NCBI GenBank assembly: GCA_934218695.1
Contig: CAKQDA010000007.1
Span: forward strand, 27,933 to 91,932
Length of the DNA stretch: 64,000 nt
Reading direction: 5' to 3'
Source: an uncultured Succinivibrio sp.
Lineage (GTDB): Bacteria; Pseudomonadota; Gammaproteobacteria; Enterobacterales; Succinivibrionaceae
Below are positions 43,402 through 52,838 of the stretch, piece after piece. A program made the position numbers and the translations under genes. How positions within the stretch are numbered: the first letter of the stretch is position 1; every line of letters begins with the position of its first letter. The notes under the pieces were generated by a model, which was not told the origin of the DNA, did no database searches, and saw only the letters and a program-made list of their open reading frames with translations.

Positions 43402-46400
43402 ATGAAATCTTCAGATAAAAAGATGATATGCGTAAGTCCTTTCGTTCTTTTAAACAGTAACCTGAGAATGGAACAGAATGCTCTTAAAGGTATTCCATGT
43501 GAGCTTAGAGATCTTTTAAATATATGCATCACTGATAATAGCGCTTTATCCTGGTCAAAGCTGTCTGAATACCTTTTAAAATCTTCTGTAAACGATCCTG
43601 ATTTTGTTTTATGCGAGGATTCAAAGTACGGACATAAGGGTACAGCTCTTACTGCTTCTCTTGTAAACATGATTGAGGAGTACGCCTCACAGAGAGGAAC
43701 TATAAAGGCAGTATCTGATAATGCCGCATCACATTTCTTTGGTGACGAACTTTGTGAGGATGACTGCTCTTCTTTTATTGAAGATGCCTTTAAAACCTCA
43801 TTTTACGGATATGAGGGCTCATGTGCGGTGCTCTGTGCAGCTCTGCTTTTTTATATCACTGACAACAGTACCTGCAGATGTATTTCAAATCTGTTTAAAG
43901 ACTCTGATCTTAATCTCTGTCTCAAGGTGATGTACCTGCTCTCACGAAGATTCTTTAAAGGGGCAAATTTAAAGACCTTCTCAGAGAACTCCTATTTTAT
44001 GCGCAATCTTAAAAAGGCAGCCAGCATAAAAAATAAAGAGAATGCTATAGAGAATGACAAAGAAAATAATAATGATAAAGATGTCAGTGACTGTAAGGAG
44101 GCTGATAGCCTTCATGTCATGAAACATCATCATGAAAAAGACTTTAATGACAGATTTGACTTTTCCATAAATAAAGATCTTATCTTAGAGAACACAGAGC
44201 CTGACATCAGTATTGCAGGTGAAATGGACAGACTTGTATTTGGTGACAGCCCTGTAAGGGAGTTTTCAGATGCAGTGGATACTCTGCGAAATCTTTTAGA
44301 TAACAGGGCTCCATTCTCTGACATAAGAGATCACTTCTCCACAGTATCCTTAAAACTCAAAAATGAGTCTAATGCTTTAAGACATCAGGCATGTCGTGAT
44401 GATCTTAACGTGTTGAGAATTATAAGAGATCTTCTGAGAACAGATTATGCCTTTAACAGAGGTGCTGATGACGATGATGAGTCCTCACTGGAGGCTCTTT
44501 ACTCCCGCATGGCAGTAAAAGGCAGCTTAAAGGGCATAAGAGAGTTACCTTATGTCAGAAAATACATCTGTATTGCTTTTTTAAACTCAAGCTTTGAGCG
44601 TCCATCAGGCTTTTTTGACAATAAATTTCTCTCAAAAAATAAAGATGAATCTGGATGCAGAACCTTTGATGAATACATTGAAAGCCTTGAATTAAACTCC
44701 CTATATTTTGAAGATCCTGAGCTGTATGAAACTGTAACAAAGTATGGTGAAAGATCTTTAGCACAGTGGATTGCAGATTCAATTTACAGCCTTGAGCACT
44801 GCAACGGTGAACTTACAGATCTTCTGCGTCATGAGAAAGGTCTTGACGACTACTGCACTTTAGAACTTGAAAACTACATCATAGAGAAGCCTGCTTTACG
44901 CGGTCTTGATGATGAGTGCATCCACTATGACGAGGATAAACTTACTGATGACAGCAAGGTGAGAATAAAAGAAGCATTAAACTCACTTGCAGCACTTATA
45001 AGATCCAGGTTCATGCCGTATGATGCCCTAAGCAGTCTGCCTTATGTAAAACTTGTGACTTTTATGATGGAAAGGGGCTTTTCCTCACAGGAGATTGATC
45101 TTCCGCTAAGAGCACTCAACCAAAAAGTTTCAGGGCAGTCAGGCCAGTCAGGGCAGTTTAAAAAATCTGGCAGAAGCAGAGAGATAAAAGATCCTGCACC
45201 TGTTGCCTTTGAGAAATCCTTTGCCTTCATGTTCGGCAACAGAAAACTGCCTGAATGGTTCTCAAATCCTGAAAAGAGAAAGCTTACAGGCTATGATCTT
45301 AACCTTATGAAAAGCTGTGAGAAGAGTGCAAGACTTAAGAGAATTGCACTTATAGGCTCCTTCGATCAGATAGAAAGCGTAATAAGAGAATCTGGTTTCT
45401 ACGATTTTACCGATGATCTGTGCCTTGTTGCAGATATTATGGAGACTGCGATAAATAAAAGAGAGAGTTCATTTCAGTTTGTTTATGGCAGTGGAGAGAG
45501 TGCCTTAAAGTATGACCATTCAGGTGAAGAGCTTTCAGAGGATGGAAAACAGCAGAAATTCTGCTCTATCTATTATGGTCCATACTGCAGATTTGAAACT
45601 GTTGTTACCTGTCTTTTTGAAAGTCTGCGTATAAGATACTCAGGCATGGATTTCGGGCATCTTAAAACCATAGATACTGAAAAAAGAAGAATTTGTGATT
45701 TTTACATGAGAAATCAGCGTTTCTTAAGATTTATCTGCCTTGATCAGAGAAATATCAGAGGCAGGAAAACTCAGCTGCCACTGCCAGAAGAGTGTCTTAA
45801 GATTGCTCTTATCCTAAAAGAGGCTGACAGGATCATTCATCTGAGTAAAGAAGAGCTTGACCGCACCACCCAGAACTGCACCACTCAGAAAGGAGGTGCC
45901 GTAGGATTTACCAAAAACAGACTTATTAAAGCTCTTGTTGAAGATCTTCCAGATGTTTCAGGAAAAACACATCTGTTAAAGATGCTAAGCTCAATCGGTT
46001 TTGTATATGAGGATCTTCCAGAGAGTTTCATCCCTGAAGAGGATGTCCCATCTTCCTTAAAAAGACTGTTCTGGCAGTCAAAGCTTTACATCCTTGAAAG
46101 ACATTCTTTAAACAGCAGAAAGGATGACAGCAGGGCAGAGAGTGAAAAACTTAAAGCCTTAATTAACAAAGAGAGAAACAGACTCTGGCAGCTTAACAGA
46201 TATGAGTTTTCATGTGATCTGAACATAGGTTCTGACAGAGAGACTGACTTCTGGGATCCTGAAAAAAGGGCTGCAGAGAATGATGAGCCCTCATCATGTA
46301 TTTACAGACTGATTCAGACTGGCTGCTATGAAAGACTGCTGTATACTGCAGGTAACTATTTTTCTGAGTGTAAAACCTGTTTTTACAGCTCAGAGAATGG

Positions 46401-48168
46401 AGCTGATACTGTGATGCTGCCAGACCACTGCGATGGTGCTGTGGATTATCTTTCCTATTCAGGACAGTTAAGACTGTACAGCAGATTTAAATCTCTTATT
46501 CTGCCTTCAAGGGATTATTTAATAAAGCCTGCTCCATCAAACGCAGGTAAAGTCCTTACAAGACTTGAAAGACGCTTAAGAGAACGCGGTATTAAGACTG
46601 ATATTACACCACGTTCACAGGGAACGTATAACGCACAGAAAAATCCTGGCTCACAGAAAAAAGATTTCCTGAAAATAGCCGGCAACAGGAAGCTTACAGA
46701 GTTTTTAAATGAAAACTATGTGCTCCCTTATATGGAAGCTAAAAATAACAATGACAAGCTCAAAGAAAAATTCTTTTCAAGGTTTCTTTTAATCTCAGGA
46801 CAGAGCGGTACTGGTAAGACCTATGCGGTAAATGCCCTTGCTAGAAAACTTGACCTTAAGGTTAAAAAATATGATGTCACAGCTTTATCTTCACATTACG
46901 TGCATGGCGTAAATGAAAAGTTTAAAGAAATTGCCGCTGATCTTCTATTACAGGAGCCTGTTATCGCCATGTTTGAGAATTTTGAGGAAATTTTAAGGGA
47001 TAGACGTTTCCTAAAGGCTGATAATGACTGGACCGGTGAGGAGGTAAGTGCCTTTGCCAACAGTATGGATGAATTAAAAGCACATAACATCCTGCTTGTC
47101 ATGACGGTTACTGACAGAAAACTTCTGGATTCTGGCATCAGTGAGAAGTTTTCCTGTGAGATTGAACTTACTGATCCTGACTATGATGACATCTGTGATC
47201 TTTTAAATCATGAGCTGAATAAAGACATATTTTCAGAAGAACAGATAGCATATCTTGTCAAATCCTTAAACGGAAGAAGTATCCGTCAGATCACGGGCTT
47301 TCTGGAAAAACTGAAAAAATCTGTGTCAGACAGCGGTTTTTCAAAAGCCGATTATGAGCTTATCGATGAGGAACTTAACAGATTTGACGGACTTACTCTT
47401 CCAAAGGATGCTGTATTCAGACTGCCAGGACAGAAGGCATTTGAGAAATTCATAAACGAGAATCTGATAAGCCTTGCCAAAAATCCTGCAGCCTACAGAA
47501 AGTTTGAATCAAAGCCTATTGATCCTCTTCTGCTCTTCGGCCCTCCAGGTACAGGCAAGACCTATGCTGTAAAGGCTCTTTCTGATTTTATTCACTGGAA
47601 AATGTATACCGTTGATGCCTCTCAGTTTGGTGAATATACATCAGGTGCTTCAAGAAGAGTAAACGAGATCTTTAAAAAGGCCCGAGAGACAGCACCTTCC
47701 ATCATAGTAATTGATGAAGCGGATGCCTTCTTCAGAAAGAGAGAATCTGGAAGAAGTAATGAAATGATTTCTGAGTTTCTCCGTTCTATCAACAACACCG
47801 CAAGAGACAGAGTCATGGTAATAGCCACAACCAATCTTGTGGGGGATATTGACGAGGCCATCTTAAGAAACGGCAGATTCTCAAATGTGATAGAGATAGG
47901 CTACGCTGACAGTCACAGTGCTCTTGAAGTTTTAAAGAAGGGATTTTCAAAAGTTCCGCTATCAGAAAATGCTGATCTTGAAAAGATAAGTGAGCTGCTT
48001 GCAGGCAGACCTATATGTGATGTTCAGGCAGTAGTTGAAAAAAGTCGCAGCATAGCAGCCTTTAAAAATGTTTCATGCATAACTGATGAGATCATCAAAG
48101 AGGCTCTTTCAAAGGTAAGAGACTCAAGAACAGCTCAAAAGAGCTGCAGGAGGATAGGCTTTATCTGA
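43402..48168 (+). CDS. giant double-AAA+ protein of unknown function
   Basis: The 1588-residue protein has about 1050 N-terminal residues without recognised motifs, helical and rich in Leu, Lys and Glu, with a GQSGQSGQF linker near 575. Two AAA+ modules follow. The first has Walker A GQSGTGKT (about 1133) but Walker B is degenerate (VIAMFENFEE in place of DE). The second has GPPGTGKT (about 1380), IIVIDEADAFF, ATTN sensor 1 and RNGRF arginine region, as in Cdc48/FtsH-like ATPases. So only the second is likely to hydrolyse ATP. It may remodel proteins; the target is unknown. Confidence 0.75.
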   Translation: MKSSDKKMICVSPFVLLNSNLRMEQNALKGIPCELRDLLNICITDNSALSWSKLSEYLLKSSVNDPDFVLCEDSKYGHKGTALTASLVNMIEEYASQRGTIKAVSDNAASHFFGDELCEDDCSSFIEDAFKTSFYGYEGSCAVLCAALLFYITDNSTCRCISNLFKDSDLNLCLKVMYLLSRRFFKGANLKTFSENSYFMRNLKKAASIKNKENAIENDKENNNDKDVSDCKEADSLHVMKHHHEKDFNDRFDFSINKDLILENTEPDISIAGEMDRLVFGDSPVREFSDAVDTLRNLLDNRAPFSDIRDHFSTVSLKLKNESNALRHQACRDDLNVLRIIRDLLRTDYAFNRGADDDDESSLEALYSRMAVKGSLKGIRELPYVRKYICIAFLNSSFERPSGFFDNKFLSKNKDESGCRTFDEYIESLELNSLYFEDPELYETVTKYGERSLAQWIADSIYSLEHCNGELTDLLRHEKGLDDYCTLELENYIIEKPALRGLDDECIHYDEDKLTDDSKVRIKEALNSLAALIRSRFMPYDALSSLPYVKLVTFMMERGFSSQEIDLPLRALNQKVSGQSGQSGQFKKSGRSREIKDPAPVAFEKSFAFMFGNRKLPEWFSNPEKRKLTGYDLNLMKSCEKSARLKRIALIGSFDQIESVIRESGFYDFTDDLCLVADIMETAINKRESSFQFVYGSGESALKYDHSGEELSEDGKQQKFCSIYYGPYCRFETVVTCLFESLRIRYSGMDFGHLKTIDTEKRRICDFYMRNQRFLRFICLDQRNIRGRKTQLPLPEECLKIALILKEADRIIHLSKEELDRTTQNCTTQKGGAVGFTKNRLIKALVEDLPDVSGKTHLLKMLSSIGFVYEDLPESFIPEEDVPSSLKRLFWQSKLYILERHSLNSRKDDSRAESEKLKALINKERNRLWQLNRYEFSCDLNIGSDRETDFWDPEKRAAENDEPSSCIYRLIQTGCYERLLYTAGNYFSECKTCFYSSENGADTVMLPDHCDGAVDYLSYSGQLRLYSRFKSLILPSRDYLIKPAPSNAGKVLTRLERRLRERGIKTDITPRSQGTYNAQKNPGSQKKDFLKIAGNRKLTEFLNENYVLPYMEAKNNNDKLKEKFFSRFLLISGQSGTGKTYAVNALARKLDLKVKKYDVTALSSHYVHGVNEKFKEIAADLLLQEPVIAMFENFEEILRDRRFLKADNDWTGEEVSAFANSMDELKAHNILLVMTVTDRKLLDSGISEKFSCEIELTDPDYDDICDLLNHELNKDIFSEEQIAYLVKSLNGRSIRQITGFLEKLKKSVSDSGFSKADYELIDEELNRFDGLTLPKDAVFRLPGQKAFEKFINENLISLAKNPAAYRKFESKPIDPLLLFGPPGTGKTYAVKALSDFIHWKMYTVDASQFGEYTSGASRRVNEIFKKARETAPSIIVIDEADAFFRKRESGRSNEMISEFLRSINNTARDRVMVIATTNLVGDIDEAILRNGRFSNVIEIGYADSHSALEVLKKGFSKVPLSENADLEKISELLAGRPICDVQAVVEKSRSIAAFKNVSCITDEIIKEALSKVRDSRTAQKSCRRIGFI

Positions 48169-48333
48169 TATCACTTATGTAAAAGGCAGGATCCATGCAA
48201 CAGGAGCTCCTGCCTTAACTAAATCCTATACTTGTATCATGATTTGTGAGTTAAATATCTTTATATATGAGCACAGACAGAGTGAAGGGATTTTGTATGT
48301 GTATAATGCAAACTTATTTTAAGAGAAAAATAC

Positions 48334-48582
48334 ATGATTGAACTTTTTAATATTGTTATAGAGGATGGCATCTTAACATGCCGCTGCGACTGTTATGACA
48401 ATTCTGTCGGTCAGAGATATTTTGAACTGGTTTATGATTTGGATAAGGACGAAATATTAACAGATACCACTGAGCTTGACAGCCTTACGGTAAGTTATCT
48501 TAAAAAGGCAAGAAACTATATAAGATATCAGTATCTTGAACATAAAGAGATACCATCACATGATATATTTGCCTGGTACTGA
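48334..48582 (+). CDS. small hypothetical protein
   Basis: The 82-residue, acidic product begins MIELFNIVIEDGILTCRCDC and has no membrane segment. It has its own likely promoter (TATAAT at 48302-48307) and is followed by a strong terminator at 48651. Family unknown. Confidence 0.6.
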   Translation: MIELFNIVIEDGILTCRCDCYDNSVGQRYFELVYDLDKDEILTDTTELDSLTVSYLKKARNYIRYQYLEHKEIPSHDIFAWY

Positions 48583-48650
48583 GCTTGCTGACTGAATTCT
48601 GTTAAAAATGGGCAAATGCGTTTTCTCCTTTTAATTTTAAATTATCTGCA

Positions 48651-48719
48651 ATCATCAGTTTATCTTAATGAATGTCATACTAAACTTCGATAAACTGATG
48701 ATGTCCTTTATTTTTTTTG
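48651..48719 (+). terminator. long-stem terminator
   Basis: ATCATCAGTTTATC (48651-48664) and GATAAACTGATGAT (48689-48702) form a perfect 14-bp stem. A T-rich run (48707-48719) follows. It ends the 82-residue gene. Confidence 0.8.
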
Positions 48720-48840
48720 CAGCCGGTGTACTTTAAGTCACAGCAGGCAGATCACCATAATCATAAATTTGTCATTTTAATTTTTTATACAGATATCCTG
48801 TCTGTAATTTAAGAGGATATATCTGAAGATAATATGGAAT

Positions 48841-49053
48841 ATGCCTGCTCTGATGATCGGCATATCCAAAAGGATCCCTATCAGTTTAATTTTTCTGTTG
48901 TGGTATAAGGTGTTATCAGTCTTTTATAAAGCAGGCAGGAAAATTTCTGAATTCAGACGGATCCTTTTTTATTACCTTATTCTCTTTTGTGAATGGAGCG
49001 TAGAGAAAGGTTTAATTGTGCTGATTATTTTTTTGTTACGAATCCTTGTTTAA
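48841..49053 (+). CDS. small hydrophobic protein, possible third two-helix protein
   Basis: A 70-residue frame encodes two to three hydrophobic stretches (ISLIFLLWYKVLSVFY, RRILFYYLILFCEW and LIVLIIFLLRILV) with a basic loop between them. The loop and following FYY...W pattern recall the proteins at 33882 and 34122, but the match is weak. There is no good Shine-Dalgarno, and an overlapping ATG at 48835 is in another frame. I am unsure it is translated. Confidence 0.35.
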   Translation: MPALMIGISKRIPISLIFLLWYKVLSVFYKAGRKISEFRRILFYYLILFCEWSVEKGLIVLIIFLLRILV

Positions 49054-49091
49054 GGTGGTATTAGTCAAAGTATCTTTTTACTTATACTGTT

Positions 49092-49652
49092 TTAAGCTGA
49101 CAACACCTCATCCATCTTATTGCTGATAAGGCTCTCTTTTATCATTTTTCTGTAGTTCATATTCTTAAACCTGAAAATACACTCATCAGCTAAAAAAAAT
49201 AAGCAACATAGTTTTCTCTGTTCATAAGATAAATCTTTTGCTCTTACAATCATAAAACTGTCAAAATGGCACTGTTGCTCATCTAATGATTCATTCATAA
49301 CGTAATCGATTAATTCTGGATATTTTTCTACAAGAGGTTCTATTTGAGCAGGATCTTTCGAAAATTCTATTTCTGATAAAATATCTATCTGATATATGAA
49401 CATTGCCATTTCATCAGAATTTTTAGGAAAATCTAATTTCAGAATTTTCAAAAACAAAGGAAAATTAGGTATTTCATCTTTAATGTATTTTTCAACCTTA
49501 TCATAATCAAAAACAAATTCGAATTCTCTGTAAAATTTTGCAAGAGAATTGTATCTTCTGTCAAATGCTCCAAAGAACATATCCACTGATTGAAATTCAC
49601 GAGCTTCATTGTATTCAAACTCAAAATCTGGACCAAAGTCAAAAAGTTCCAT
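49092..49652 (-). CDS. hypothetical protein, tandem paralogue 1
   Basis: The 186-residue acidic, helical product shares its core with the gene upstream: LAKFYREFEFVFDYDKVEKY against LIDFYRKFKFEFDFDMVEKY, then FPLFLKI and FLADECI. No known domain is visible. The 54-nt gap to the paralogue suggests one operon. Function unknown. Confidence 0.65.
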   Translation of the reverse strand: MELFDFGPDFEFEYNEAREFQSVDMFFGAFDRRYNSLAKFYREFEFVFDYDKVEKYIKDEIPNFPLFLKILKLDFPKNSDEMAMFIYQIDILSEIEFSKDPAQIEPLVEKYPELIDYVMNESLDEQQCHFDSFMIVRAKDLSYEQRKLCCLFFLADECIFRFKNMNYRKMIKESLISNKMDEVLSA

Positions 49653-49706
49653 ATTTATACCTATTGCGTATATAAAACATAAAAAGTGAATCTTTGAGGA
49701 AGTCGT

Positions 49707-50258
49707 TTATCTTAAGACGTCGATGCTTGCTAGTATAAACTTTCTGTTATCAAGCTCTAAAAAGCCATTAGTGCATTCATCGGCCAACCATGACAGAGAG
49801 AAACGTTTAAATGTATGTTCAGAATGTTCAAGAACAGCTTTCGCACTGAATATACTTGAACATAATGGTTCTGCAAAATGACCATCTTCGCCAACTTTAT
49901 ATAAATGTTTATCAAATCTGTTTTGAATATAAGACACAAGTTCTGGATATTTTTCATTTAATGTGTCGACTCTCCTACCATACGGAAATTCTACGTCAGA
50001 CAGTCTTTCAATTTTTTTCATAAAAAAGGCCAGTTCTTCAATATTTAGAGGAAAGTGAATTCCCATGACTTTAAGAAACAGGGGCAAGTGCCGCAGTTGA
50101 CTTGTCAGGTACTTTTCAACCATATCAAAATCAAATTCAAATTTAAATTTCCTGTAAAAATCAATAAGTGCATTTTTATCTTTAAAACACCTTAAGAATT
50201 TGGCAATAGTTTCAATTCTCTGTTTAGCTTCCCATTCTTCCGTATACCAGTCAGACAT
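49707..50258 (-). CDS. hypothetical protein, tandem paralogue 2
   Basis: The 183-residue product is the partner of the gene at 49092. It has the same segment order: FYRKFKFEFDFD, LPLFLKVMGIHFP, EKYPELVSYI and WLADECTNGF. The pair diverged well after duplication at about 30-40% identity by eye. AAGGAG lies before the ATG. Function unknown. Confidence 0.65.
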   Translation of the reverse strand: MSDWYTEEWEAKQRIETIAKFLRCFKDKNALIDFYRKFKFEFDFDMVEKYLTSQLRHLPLFLKVMGIHFPLNIEELAFFMKKIERLSDVEFPYGRRVDTLNEKYPELVSYIQNRFDKHLYKVGEDGHFAEPLCSSIFSAKAVLEHSEHTFKRFSLSWLADECTNGFLELDNRKFILASIDVLR

Positions 50259-51010
50259 AAAACAACTCCTTAATTAAAAATTAAATTCAGTATAACATAT
50301 ACCATAATTGTGAATCAGAAAAAAGTTTTTTTTGTTCTTTACCTTTTACGATCTCGATCATCTTTTCATTTGGGAGGTTTTTATGCAGATCTGTTTTTTT
50401 TGTCAAAAACTCAACATATTTAATATGAAGTTAAGAAAATAATCTGAAAACAGAAAAATTCAGTACAGTTCTTATGAATTTTGATTTGTACTATCCAATA
50501 TAACCGGTGACAATAATTACAAATTGCCAGAAAACAAACATATTAGATCCTTTTGTAGCACCTATAATCAGTGGCAAGAATTTTATGTAAAATCAGATTT
50601 ACATAAAGTTGATAGTTTGAGTCTTTTTCATATGAAGTGGAAAATGAATAAATTGAAAACGTTATTTTATATTTAATGTGTTTTCTGGTTGTGATATGAG
50701 CCATTGGATTTATTCATATAAGAATAATGGATGGACATTGTCTGTGGTGTTATCGTCATAACTGGATCGAAATGGTGGTGCTGAATACAGTATGTCCAAT
50801 CATACATGGAGGATTTGATATTTTCTATTATTCGGTAGGCTGGTTGTTTTTAATTGAGTAGGATGTTTTTCTGAGCAGGATTTTTTTCTGAAAGTTGCAA
50901 AATGATGCCTGTAAATACACCTTTATAAGAGTTTTTAGAAAATGCCTGTATATAAAAAACAGCCTGACAGCTTAAGATAATACTGTCATGCTGTTTTGAC
51001 TTAGCGAATA
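50259..51010. other. gap with little visible content and a terminator at its right end
   Basis: A 19-residue frame at 50383-50442 follows a good GGGAGG, but it is too short to call. A palindrome TTATTC-ATATAA-GAATAA lies near 50710. Otherwise nothing is seen apart from the paaK terminator at 50954-50998. Confidence 0.4.
50954..50998 (-). terminator. terminator of the ior operon
   Basis: On the minus strand AAAACAGCATGACAG pairs with CTGTCAGGCTGTTTT, followed by further T. It lies just past the stop of the aryl-CoA ligase gene. Confidence 0.85.
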
Positions 51011-52252
51011 TTACTGATCTCTCTGATCTTCAACTCGACGTGTCTTCTTTTCACATCTTGCCAGTGTGCCCACAGGAGCAATAGCTACGTGAGGTGTTAC
51101 ACCGAGCTTTGATTTTGCAAGTTTTGCAATGGTTCTGGCTGTTTCTGCAAAGTCAACACGACCTTCAGCCTCAGCTGTAATGTGAAGCACATCTTTGTGG
51201 GTGTCAGCATCTCTTGCAAGAATAATTCTGTACTCACTGCCAACACCGTCAACCATGCCAAGAATACCTTCAATCTGGCTTGGGAACATATTAACGCCGT
51301 GGATTTTGAACATATCATCGCTTCGACCCTGAATAATACCCAGACGAGGATACTTACTGCCGCATGAGCACTCACCCGGAATAATTCTTGAGAGATCGTG
51401 GGTTCTAAAGCGTAGCAGTGGAGCTCCTTCCTTAACAAGAGTGGTGATTACAATTTCACCTGGCTCACCGTCAGGAACTCTCTTTCCTGTAACAGGATCA
51501 ATGATTTCTATGTATACAAAATCATCCCAGTAGTGTATACCGTTTTCAGCTTCACAGCTGATACCGATACCAGGACCGTAGATCTCTGTTAAACCGTAGA
51601 TGTCAAAGAGTTTAATCCCCAGATTCTTTTTGATGGTATTACGCATCTTGTCGCTCCAGCGTTCTGATCCGATAACACCCTTCTTTAAAAAGATCTGATC
51701 GCGAATACCGCGACGTGTTATTTCCTCTGACAGAAGCAGGGCATATGATGAGGTTGCACATAAAACAGTTGATTTTAAGTCCATCATCATGGTCAGCTGT
51801 TTATCGGTATTGCCAGGTCCCATAGGAATTGCCATTGCACCTAACTTTTCACATCCTGCCTGAAAACCGATACCTGCAGTCCACAGACCGTAGCCTGGGG
51901 TGATATGAATTCTGTCTGTCTTAGTAATGCCGGCTGTTTCATAGCAGCGTGCAAACATGGTTGCCCAGTCGTCAACATCCTTTTTTGTATAGGGAATGAT
52001 CACAGGACGACCTGTGGTACCGGATGAGGAATGAATTCTGACAACCTCGCTGTCATCTACAGCCTGAATTCCCAGTGGGTAGGCAAATCGTAAATCGTCT
52101 TTGCATGAAAAAGGAATCCTGTCAAAGTCATCCTGATTTTTACAGCCTGTTATACCCATTTCACGGTATTTTTTGCCATAAAAACTGTCTGTTTTTATAA
52201 GTCTTTTAATCTGGCTGTCCACCTGTGACAGCTGTTTTTCACTGAGCAGCAT
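51011..52252 (-). CDS. paaK: phenylacetate-CoA ligase family protein
   Basis: The enzyme joins an aryl acid to CoA through an acyl-AMP. The 413-residue protein has the ANL motifs HSSSGTTGRPV (P-loop), YGLTEIYGPG and the hinge region LLRFRTHDLSRI. It overlaps iorB by 14 nt and is the last gene of iorA-iorB-paaK. In anaerobes such ligases act with indolepyruvate oxidoreductase, either on aryl acetates made from aromatic amino acids or in the reverse direction to make amino acids from aryl acids. Substrate (phenylacetate or indoleacetate) cannot be fixed. Confidence 0.9.
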   Translation of the reverse strand: MLLSEKQLSQVDSQIKRLIKTDSFYGKKYREMGITGCKNQDDFDRIPFSCKDDLRFAYPLGIQAVDDSEVVRIHSSSGTTGRPVIIPYTKKDVDDWATMFARCYETAGITKTDRIHITPGYGLWTAGIGFQAGCEKLGAMAIPMGPGNTDKQLTMMMDLKSTVLCATSSYALLLSEEITRRGIRDQIFLKKGVIGSERWSDKMRNTIKKNLGIKLFDIYGLTEIYGPGIGISCEAENGIHYWDDFVYIEIIDPVTGKRVPDGEPGEIVITTLVKEGAPLLRFRTHDLSRIIPGECSCGSKYPRLGIIQGRSDDMFKIHGVNMFPSQIEGILGMVDGVGSEYRIILARDADTHKDVLHITAEAEGRVDFAETARTIAKLAKSKLGVTPHVAIAPVGTLARCEKKTRRVEDQRDQ

Positions 52253-52838
52253 ATTCTTTACCTACCTTTATTCCTGCAGCAAAAGCTTTCTTGTTGATGT
52301 CAACAAACTTTGCCTTAACTTTCTGTTCAATTTCCATGATCATGGAGTCTGTTCTGACGCCTAAAAGACCGGCACCTGCTGCAACTCCAAGAATGATGAT
52401 GTTAAAGAATTTTGATGAGCCGAAAGGTCGGCAGATTTCATCAGCATCCACCACACAGGTTTTAACTCCGTGAGCCTTTAAAAACTCAATCATTTCTGTC
52501 CCGTCATAACCTGTGTCATTTAATGACTCTGTAACCGGTTTTACAGGATGTGAGTTTACAATTACGCTTCCACCTGTCTTTAAAAAGTGGAGGTTGCGTA
52601 CAGCTTCAGCAGGTTCAAATGCCAGAATTAAATCAGCCTTTCCGTCTGGAATTAAAGGTGAAAAAGCTTTATCGCCAATTCTGACATGACTTGTAACAGA
52701 ACCGCCTCGCTGAGCCATACCGATGGTTTCGGCAGAATGAACGGTATTGCCTTCTCTCATGAAGGCAGAAGCTGTAAGTTTTGAGGCAAGCACTGTTCCC
52801 TGACCGCCTACACCGCATATAAGAATGTCTTTATTCAT
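52239..52838 (-). CDS. iorB: indolepyruvate:ferredoxin oxidoreductase, beta subunit
   Basis: The 199-residue protein has the gamma-domain start ILICGVGGQGTVLASKL and ETIGMAQRGGSVTSHVRIG typical of IorB. With IorA it converts aryl pyruvates, CoA and oxidised ferredoxin to aryl-acetyl-CoA and CO2. Its start overlaps iorA by 8 nt. Confidence 0.93.
   Translation of the reverse strand: MNKDILICGVGGQGTVLASKLTASAFMREGNTVHSAETIGMAQRGGSVTSHVRIGDKAFSPLIPDGKADLILAFEPAEAVRNLHFLKTGGSVIVNSHPVKPVTESLNDTGYDGTEMIEFLKAHGVKTCVVDADEICRPFGSSKFFNIIILGVAAGAGLLGVRTDSMIMEIEQKVKAKFVDINKKAFAAGIKVGKEYAAQ

Noticed and set aside
50383..50442. A 19-residue gene with a good Shine-Dalgarno
   Set aside because: Too short, with no conserved feature or neighbour to support it.
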